A DNA stretch of 10,900 nt from contig JAHFJU010000049.1 of the NCBI GenBank assembly GCA_023245725.1, forward strand, positions 1 to 10,900. The letters are read 5' to 3'. The position numbers were made by a program, and so were the translations under genes. The DNA comes from Candidatus Peregrinibacteria bacterium (lineage in GTDB: Bacteria > Patescibacteriota > Gracilibacteria > UBA1369 > UM-FILTER-53-11). Below are positions 7,274-10,900 of the stretch, one piece after another (position 1 is the first letter of the stretch; each line of letters opens with the position of its first letter). The notes beneath the pieces are model-generated. The model did no database searches, was not told where the DNA came from, and was given only the letters and a program-made list of their open reading frames with translations.

Positions 7274-7987
7274 ATGCGTGATAGTTTCTACAAACTAGGT
7301 GAAGAAGAACCCAAAGAGGTCAAATTTGATGTAGAACAAAGGCTTGGCCAAGGTGGATATGGAACTGTATCGAAAATTTCTGCGGGAGTAGGCTCTAAGA
7401 TTAGAGGATTTGCCCTAAAAGAGTATGGAGGACAACATGGCACGAGAGAAGCTTGGGCCGCTTTCAGTGCATACAATGCACTCAAAAAGGCCGGTCTTAA
7501 AGTTCTGCCGACTTTTCGTATTTCCGAGGATCGCAAAAAGGTGTTAATGACTTTACACGACCCCGAAAAAGTCTATACAGTTGACGGTAAGCCACGCTAC
7601 AAAGGGCTGGATTTAGTTGAGCCGCCTGAAGAAGATAAAGTCCACGAAATTCAAAACTTTGATGCACTTATCGATAATTTTTTTAAACAATCAGTATTAG
7701 CTGCAGAGGCTGGCATTGGCTTTGAGCTAGATGATATATTTCATTTCACAATTGACAGAGAAACCAAAACCAAAGTTGATTTTTTCGTCCAAGACCTGGA
7801 TCTTATTGCTTTGCCGATGCACACAATGTCTGCTGCAGAGAAGCATGAGATTCTTAAAAAAAACCTAAATAGTAGTAAGTCTTCCGTAGATTTCTTTCTA
7901 GCGACGCACGTAAAGGGCGATAAGAGAGAAGAATATATCGATATTGTTAATAGAAAATATCAAAAGCTTCTTTCGCATAAGACATAA
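7274..7987 (+). CDS. Degenerate protein-kinase-like protein
   Basis: A 237-residue protein with the N-lobe of a protein-kinase fold. A glycine-rich loop LGQGGYGTV (residues 24-32) is followed by FALKEY, whose Lys49 fits the ATP-anchoring lysine, and by a helix with Glu59 (REAWAAFSAYNALKKAG) that could be the helix C glutamate. KVLMTLHD fits the hinge region. The C-lobe is short and unusual. The usual HRD...N catalytic loop is replaced by GIGFELDDIFHFTID (148-161), and the DFG by VQDLDL, with Asp174 or Asp176 possible metal ligands. It could be an active atypical kinase or a pseudokinase; no substrate can be named. There is no membrane segment. The ATG at 7274 was chosen over an in-frame TTG at 7259 because the -10 box overlaps that codon. 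The gene lies between tRNA-Gly and an antitoxin-like regulator on the same strand. Confidence 0.6.
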   Translation: MRDSFYKLGEEEPKEVKFDVEQRLGQGGYGTVSKISAGVGSKIRGFALKEYGGQHGTREAWAAFSAYNALKKAGLKVLPTFRISEDRKKVLMTLHDPEKVYTVDGKPRYKGLDLVEPPEEDKVHEIQNFDALIDNFFKQSVLAAEAGIGFELDDIFHFTIDRETKTKVDFFVQDLDLIALPMHTMSAAEKHEILKKNLNSSKSSVDFFLATHVKGDKREEYIDIVNRKYQKLLSHKT

Positions 7988-7996
7988 CGCTTAAGT

Positions 7997-8010
7997 TGTG
8001 AATATTCACA
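7997..8010. repeat. 14-bp perfect palindrome, operator-like
   Basis: TGTGAATATTCACA is a perfect dyad ten bases after the kinase-like stop and about 44 bases before the -35 box of the next gene. The half-sites TGTGA and TCACA are those of CRP-type sites, but the spacer is four bases rather than six. There is no T-tract, so a terminator is unlikely. Binding by a dimeric regulator is inferred. Confidence 0.45.
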
Positions 8011-8035
8011 TATTTCATGCCACTAAGGCAATGTC

Positions 8036-8067
8036 GGATTTTCAAACATTCTATTGACCGAAAATCC
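8036..8067. repeat. Inverted repeat spanning the -35 box of the XRE-Panacea gene
   Basis: GGATTTTC at 8036-8043 and GAAAATCC at 8060-8067 are perfect 8-bp inverted arms separated by 16 bp, and the -35 box lies between them. ACCGAAAA, overlapping the right arm at 8057-8064, recurs at 8108-8115 just before the start codon. Arms around a promoter in front of an XRE regulator suggest autoregulatory operator sites, as is usual for antitoxins; this is inferred. Confidence 0.45.
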
Positions 8068-8082
8068 TTCACGTGATATTAT
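8054..8082 (+). promoter_or_regulatory. Promoter of the XRE-Panacea gene
   Basis: TTGACC (8054-8059), a 17-bp spacer and TATTAT (8077-8082) with an extended TGA element at 8074-8076 make this the best sigma-70-type promoter in the window. The predicted start is near 8089, giving a leader of about 37 bases to the ATG at 8126. An in-frame TTG at 8054 is the -35 box itself, which settles the choice of the downstream start. Confidence 0.7.
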
Positions 8083-8125
8083 TGGCTCGTATTTGTGGTG
8101 CGTTTGTACCGAAAAATACCCCAAT

Positions 8126-9004
8126 ATGAGCCAAAATCTCGACACCGTACAAATAGGCAAAATTATATCTTCGTTGAGAAAACAGAAGAATATTTCGCAA
8201 GATCAACTTGCGCAAGCTCTCGATATTCCTCGTACTTCTATATCTCAAATTGAAAATGGCGGGCGAGTGCTATCTTTCATTGAATTCCAGAAAATCCTAT
8301 CCATTTTTGAAATCTCTTTTGAAGAATTCGCTGTGTATAACAATCCTGCCAAAAAAATTACCCATGAAAAACCTAATGGCATCAATAAAAAGATTAAGTT
8401 CGACGCTGAAAAATTTAAGCAATTACTTTTATATATACTCGAGAAATGCGGAGGGCGTCCCAATGTTGGAGAAACTGTCTTATACAAATTGCTTTATTTC
8501 TGCGATTTTGACTATTTTGAACTTTATGAAAAATCTTTAACCGGAATGAAGTATAAAAAAATGCAGTTTGGGCCAATACCAGACCAATCTTTATTTAATT
8601 CGGTAATTAAAGAAATGCGAACGAGTGGAATGATCGAAAAAGTTTCACGCCCATACGTAAACAATACAATTCAGACTCGTTATATCAATTTCGAAGAAGC
8701 CGATTTATCGATATTTGGCTCAGAAATTAGCAAGATGATTAAGGTTGTAGATTCAGTAATTGAACGTCTTTCAGGAATGAGCGCGCGACAAATTGAAGAC
8801 CACTCTCATCGCGATTATCCTTGGCAGGCGCATAAAGACAATGAAGAAATCGATTACGGTAGCGTTTTTTTTAGAAGTGGTGAGTTTGCAAATAGAGATT
8901 ATGACAAAATGTGGGAGCAATCATCTGCCAACGACATATTGGAACAGCTTGGTGAGGTAAGTGATGAAGAACATCAATATTATCTTAATTTGTTAAATAA
9001 ATGA
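8126..9004 (+). CDS. XRE-family HTH protein with Panacea (DUF4065) antitoxin domain
   Basis: A 292-residue two-domain protein. Residues 8-67 form a Cro/CI-type helix-turn-helix (IGKIISSLRKQKNISQDQLAQ, then IPRTSISQIENGGR), giving DNA binding. Residues about 95-240 match the Panacea/DUF4065 pattern: VLYKLLYFCDFDYFELYEKSLTG, YKKMQFGPIPDQSLFNSVIKEM, and SHRDYPWQAH near the end. Panacea domains are known as versatile antitoxin domains that neutralise unrelated toxins, and HTH fusions add autoregulation. The downstream gene overlaps its stop by ATGA and is the start of a MazF/PemK-type toxin that breaks off after 29 codons, so this is probably an antitoxin that has lost its original toxin. The start was set at the ATG downstream of a good promoter; the longer TTG frame would begin in the -35 box. 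There is no Shine-Dalgarno sequence. Confidence 0.85.
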   Translation: MSQNLDTVQIGKIISSLRKQKNISQDQLAQALDIPRTSISQIENGGRVLSFIEFQKILSIFEISFEEFAVYNNPAKKITHEKPNGINKKIKFDAEKFKQLLLYILEKCGGRPNVGETVLYKLLYFCDFDYFELYEKSLTGMKYKKMQFGPIPDQSLFNSVIKEMRTSGMIEKVSRPYVNNTIQTRYINFEEADLSIFGSEISKMIKVVDSVIERLSGMSARQIEDHSHRDYPWQAHKDNEEIDYGSVFFRSGEFANRDYDKMWEQSSANDILEQLGEVSDEEHQYYLNLLNK

Positions 9005-9090
9005 TCGACTTTAGAAAAGGAGCATTGTTTTTGGTCGATTTTGACCCATCGGTGGGGCGTGAATATAAAAAAATTCGCCTTGATGTCTAA
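9001..9090 (+). pseudogene. Truncated MazF/PemK-like toxin
   Basis: A 29-codon frame starts at the ATG sharing four bases (ATGA) with the antitoxin stop. It reads MIDFRKGALFLVDFDPSVGR, then EYKKIR, and ends LDV and TAA. This is the typical opening of MazF/PemK/Kid endoribonucleases, where a (K/R)-G-(D)-V/L-DFDPS-G-E stretch precedes (K/R)-RPAVV. The break comes exactly where the RPAVV strand should begin, and none of the three forward frames continues the family after it. A full toxin is about 110 residues, so roughly three quarters is missing and RNase activity is not expected. The overlap indicates former translational coupling with the Panacea gene. A functional micropeptide is possible but unsupported. 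Confidence 0.7.
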
Positions 9091-9118
9091 AATTACTAAT
9101 TTTAGTCCGATATAATGG

Positions 9119-9139
9119 ATTAGAGATTTTATCTCTAGT
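9119..9139 (+). repeat. Hairpin-forming inverted repeat between the toxin stump and NYN gene
   Basis: TAGAGAT-TTT-ATCTCTA (9121-9137) is a perfect 7-bp stem, extendable to nine pairs with one T-G. A run of eight T residues follows at 9148-9155, ten bases after the stem, which is too far for a standard terminator. A TATAAT at 9111-9116 lies just before the hairpin. It may be an operator or a remnant terminator. Confidence 0.45.
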
Positions 9140-9167
9140 GTAGAGTGTTTTTTTTATATGAGTTGGG

Positions 9168-9173
9168 TATAAT
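9168..9173 (+). promoter_or_regulatory. -10 box for the NYN gene, predicted leaderless
   Basis: A perfect TATAAT is followed by exactly six bases (atcgtt) and the GTG start at 9180, the same geometry as at 7262-7274. The first transcribed base would be about the G of GTG. No clear -35 box is seen; the upstream sequence is T-rich. Confidence 0.58.
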
Positions 9174-9179
9174 ATCGTT

Positions 9180-9683
9180 GTGCAAAAGCCTCTAAAAAAT
9201 TACGCATTTATAGACAGTCAGAATGTTAATCTTGGTATCAAGGATCAAGGTTGGAAATTAGATTGGACAAAATTTCGTGTGTATTTACGAGAGAAATTTG
9301 GGGTTGAAACTGCATATATATTTATAGGTTATATTGAGGAGAATAAAGATCTTTACTTATCGCTACAGAAAAGTGGATATATTCTTGTATTTAAAGAAAC
9401 ACTTAAGAATAAAGATGGTATCGTAAAGGGCAATTGTGATGCAGAACTTGTATTGCAAGCAATGATTGATTACGACAAATATGAAAGGGCTATTATTGTT
9501 AGCGGCGATGGAGATTTTGCCTGTTTAGTAAGACATTTAAAAAAACAGGGGAAGTTGGGCAGGGTTATTGTTCCGAATATACGAAAGTATTCCGCCCTTC
9601 TTAAGCGGGCAGCTGCAAAGGAGCATTTAGACTGTATGGATAATTTACGAGATAAATTGGTCTATAAAAAAAGCACCCGATAA
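9180..9683 (+). CDS. NYN-domain (LabA/DUF88, PIN-like) nuclease-like protein
   Basis: A 167-residue single-domain protein of the NYN family, a PIN-like metal-dependent fold associated with RNA cleavage. Key acidic residues are in place: Asp12 with Asn15 in FIDSQNVNLGI, Asp87 in NCDAELVLQAM, and Asp110 and Asp112 in VSGDGDFACLVRHLKKQGK. The length is normal for a stand-alone NYN protein and it seems intact. The GTG start is supported by the -10 box six bases upstream and by a strong domain start only a few residues later. It follows the toxin stump by 90 bp with its own promoter, so it may be independent of the antitoxin gene, although replacement of the lost toxin by this nuclease cannot be excluded. 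Family members occur often in Patescibacteria; the RNA target is unknown. Confidence 0.85.
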   Translation: MQKPLKNYAFIDSQNVNLGIKDQGWKLDWTKFRVYLREKFGVETAYIFIGYIEENKDLYLSLQKSGYILVFKETLKNKDGIVKGNCDAELVLQAMIDYDKYERAIIVSGDGDFACLVRHLKKQGKLGRVIVPNIRKYSALLKRAAAKEHLDCMDNLRDKLVYKKSTR

Positions 9684-9708
9684 GGACGGAACCTTAAAGG
9701 GCTCTTTT
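9672..9708 (+). terminator. Probable intrinsic terminator of the NYN gene
   Basis: Nested stems overlap the last codons. TAAGG (9681-9685) pairs with CCTTA (9692-9696) around the loop acggaa. Outside it CCC (9676-9678) pairs with GGG (9699-9701), and AG with CT beyond a two-base bulge. The 3' side runs into CTTTT and the 5' side is A-rich. The stem is imperfect and the T-tract short, so strength is uncertain. Confidence 0.5.
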
Positions 9709-9710
9709 CG

Positions 9711-9792
9711 TCGTGATTCTGAAAAAATATTATCACGATTAAAACAATAAGTCAATCTGCTGTCAACTTGCCTAGAGTATGGAGATGACAGC
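9711..9792. repeat. Two inverted repeats upstream of the peroxiredoxin gene
   Basis: TCGTGAT (9711-9717) and ATCACGA (9732-9738) form one perfect 7-bp pair with a 14-bp gap. GCTGTCA (9759-9765) and TGACAGC (9786-9792) form another with a 20-bp gap. The 171-bp region between NYN and peroxiredoxin genes holds no coding frame worth reporting. The repeats could be operators or RNA hairpins. Confidence 0.4.
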
Positions 9793-9836
9793 AATCCTAT
9801 TTAGTTGCTCCTGACTACTCGCCCCAGCCCCGATTT

Positions 9837-9845
9837 TGTGATACT
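9837..9845 (+). promoter_or_regulatory. Weak extended -10 for the peroxiredoxin gene
   Basis: TGTGATACT matches TGn plus a 4-of-6 -10 hexamer and ends nine bases before the ATG at 9855, the same distance as at the acetolactate synthase gene. A leader of two or three bases is predicted. TTGCTC at 9805-9810 is a poor and distant -35 candidate. Confidence 0.35.
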
Positions 9846-9854
9846 TTATCGCAT

Positions 9855-10310
9855 ATGAAACACAAACTTGGCGATAAGGCACCCGATTTCACTCTCTACG
9901 ATCAAAATCAAGTTGCGCATACTCTTTCAAAATATCTCGGCAAAAAGGTTTTTCTCTATTTTTATCCTAAAGATGATTCTCCGGGGTGTACAGCAGAGGC
10001 TTGCTCTATCCGCGATAATTTTTCGGTTTTCGAGAAAAAGGGAGTTGTGGTTTTGGGCGTCTCAATCGACACTCCGAAAGATCACGCAAAATTTGTAAAA
10101 AAGTTTGAGCTTCCATTCACTTTACTTGCCGATGATAAGCACGAGGTGGTGAAACTTTACGATGTGTGGGGAATGAAAAATTTTATGGGACGTGATTATA
10201 TGGGAACATTTCGCAGTTCGTTTTTGATAGACGAGAAGGGTGGAATTAAGAAAATTTATGAAGGAGTTAATCCGAAAAAACATATCTCGGAAATGTTGAA
10301 AGATTTGTAA
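9855..10310 (+). CDS. bcp: Thioredoxin-dependent peroxiredoxin, Bcp/PrxQ family
   Basis: A 151-residue cytoplasmic peroxidase that reduces hydrogen peroxide and organic hydroperoxides, recharged through thioredoxin. It has the family signature in order: LGDKAPDFTL, FLYFYPKDDSPGCTAEAC with peroxidatic Cys45 and, five residues on, resolving Cys50, then VLGVSIDTPKDHAKF, PFTLLADD, and TFRSSFLID carrying the conserved Arg120. The spacing of the two cysteines defines the PrxQ/Bcp type. The PxxxTxxC motif has Ser42 in place of Thr, a conservative change. Length is typical and the gene looks intact. No Shine-Dalgarno sequence precedes the ATG; a weak extended -10 lies nine bases upstream. The Smr gene follows after 34 bp on the same strand, so the two may be partly co-transcribed. 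Confidence 0.93.
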   Translation: MKHKLGDKAPDFTLYDQNQVAHTLSKYLGKKVFLYFYPKDDSPGCTAEACSIRDNFSVFEKKGVVVLGVSIDTPKDHAKFVKKFELPFTLLADDKHEVVKLYDVWGMKNFMGRDYMGTFRSSFLIDEKGGIKKIYEGVNPKKHISEMLKDL

Positions 10311-10322
10311 AATTTAGCCTGT

Positions 10323-10336
10323 CAAACGTCCGTTTG
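10323..10336. promoter_or_regulatory. 14-bp dyad overlapping the putative -10 of the Smr gene
   Basis: CAAACGTCCGTTTG is a perfect dyad (CAAACG and CGTTTG around TC) in the 34-bp gap before the Smr gene. It overlaps the putative -10 hexamer TGTAAT at 10335-10340, four bases before the ATG. The layout AAAC-N4-GTTT resembles the Gram-positive-type LexA box GAAC-N4-GTTC with a symmetric change at the outer base. Repressor binding is inferred. Confidence 0.4.
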
Positions 10337-10344
10337 TAATATAT

Positions 10345-10680
10345 ATGGGCAAAAGAAAGCCTGAATCGCGCAAGCCTAAGCCAAATAAATATGACAACTT
10401 GAGTCGCCCTCAAGAAGAGTTTGATTTTCATGATCGTGGAGTTTTGTTGCCAAACGATATTCGCCGTCTTGCAAACGAATTTTTAGACGAGTGCAAAAGT
10501 CGAAATCTTACAAAAGTTATTTTTATTACTGGAAAAGGTCTTCACTCTCGAAATGGCATGTCTGTTATTAAGCCGTTTCTTAAAAAATATCTCAGCGATC
10601 TGCCATTTGTATCACGGGTTTACGAAGGGAGATTTGATAGAGGAGGAGAAGGAACGCTTGAGGTTATTCTGGATTTTTGA
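10345..10680 (+). CDS. Small Smr-domain protein
   Basis: A 111-residue protein made of a basic N-terminal tail (KRKPESRKPKPNK, residues 3-15) and one Smr domain, the module found at the C-terminus of MutS2 and in stand-alone proteins with nicking-endonuclease or RNA-related roles. Visible motifs are FDFHDRG (26-32), a variant of the usual LDLHG with Asp27 and His29 kept, TGKGLHS (62-68) and GGEGTLEVIL (100-109). The two extra residues in the first motif are unusual and could alter the active site. The basic tail may help bind nucleic acid. Length is normal for stand-alone Smr proteins. It has a possible promoter and dyad in the gap after the peroxiredoxin gene and no Shine-Dalgarno sequence. 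Confidence 0.85.
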   Translation: MGKRKPESRKPKPNKYDNLSRPQEEFDFHDRGVLLPNDIRRLANEFLDECKSRNLTKVIFITGKGLHSRNGMSVIKPFLKKYLSDLPFVSRVYEGRFDRGGEGTLEVILDF

Positions 10681-10705
10681 TAGTTTTTACATCCAGCAAT
10701 GACTT

Positions 10706-10900
10706 ATGAAAAAATCCTCAATTTTGCCTGTTCCGCCTAAGGCCGAGAAAAGCTCCAGTGTATTTGGAATACTTAAGCCTTATCTAAAGCCAATTATTGG
10801 ATTGGCGCTTCTTTCGATTGGAGCAAGTGGGCTTGGTCTTGTTATCCCTAAAATTATTTCGCACAGCATTGATGCGTATATTAATAATACGTTCGTGATG
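10706..10900 (+). CDS. ABC exporter (fused permease-ATPase) N-terminus, cut by the window end
   Basis: The frame opens with an ATG 25 bp after the Smr stop and remains open to the last base, giving 65 codons. After a short Lys/Pro/Ser-rich cytoplasmic start, the sequence FGILKPYLKPIIGLALLSIG and then ASGLGLVIPKIISHSIDAYI matches the first transmembrane helix and the P-x-I-x-x-x-x-I-D stretch of type I ABC exporter membrane domains (MsbA/MdlB-like). The ATP-binding domain would lie outside the window, so whether it is fused, and what is exported, cannot be told. No Shine-Dalgarno sequence is evident. An out-of-frame ATG at 10699 is not used. Confidence 0.75.
   Translation, partial: MKKSSILPVPPKAEKSSSVFGILKPYLKPIIGLALLSIGASGLGLVIPKIISHSIDAYINNTFVM

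Noticed and set aside
8054..8056. TTG as the start of the XRE-Panacea gene
   Set aside because: It is part of the TTGACC -35 box; the helix-turn-helix domain starts after the ATG at 8126.
9002..9004. UGA recoded as glycine or tryptophan (read-through of the Panacea stop)
   Set aside because: Read-through gives no family match, whereas the overlapping ATG frame gives a MazF-like opening; several other genes also end sensibly at TGA.
9779..9814. Short frame MEMTAILFSCS in the gap before the peroxiredoxin gene
   Set aside because: Eleven codons without ribosome-binding site, promoter or conserved feature; it overlaps an inverted repeat.

Overview
The window looks like part of a genome from the Patescibacteria (candidate phyla radiation, CPR). 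The basis is indirect: AT-rich compact genes, a DUF5671 membrane protein, a stand-alone NYN-domain protein, no Shine-Dalgarno sequence before any start I examined, and several -10 boxes placed almost against start codons. TGA is an ordinary stop here (2685-2687, 3798-3800, 9002-9004, 10678-10680), which argues against the UGA-recoding Gracilibacteria and Absconditabacteria. No rRNA or marker gene fixes the lineage, so this placement is an inference.

Layout. At the left edge (to 2644, + strand) lies the 3' part of a large gene encoding a LysM-like segment, a long Pro/Ala-rich linker and a helical C-terminal region. It converges on a minus-strand cluster (2685-6848) that reads, in transcription order, aldehyde dehydrogenase (succinate-semialdehyde type), acetolactate synthase large-subunit family protein, and DUF5671/pseudopilin-like membrane protein. 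A tRNA-Gly(CCC) gene with encoded CCA follows at 7039-7113. Its last 13 bases recur twice more, in related units of about 60 bp.

Downstream of the tRNA is an accessory-looking block: a degenerate protein-kinase-like protein (7274-7987), an XRE-Panacea antitoxin-like regulator with a good promoter (8126-9004), a 29-codon stump of a MazF/PemK-type toxin overlapping the antitoxin stop by ATGA (9001-9090), and an NYN-family nuclease-like protein (9180-9683) followed by a probable terminator. The right side is housekeeping-like: a Bcp/PrxQ peroxiredoxin, a small Smr-domain protein preceded by a 14-bp dyad, and the beginning of an ABC exporter gene.

The signals most worth following are the triplicated tRNA 3' tail next to accessory genes, the Panacea antitoxin whose toxin has been cut to a stump, the recurrent -10 box six bases before start codons (predicted leaderless transcripts), and the kinase-like protein with altered catalytic motifs. 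No CRISPR array, transposase or integrase is present.
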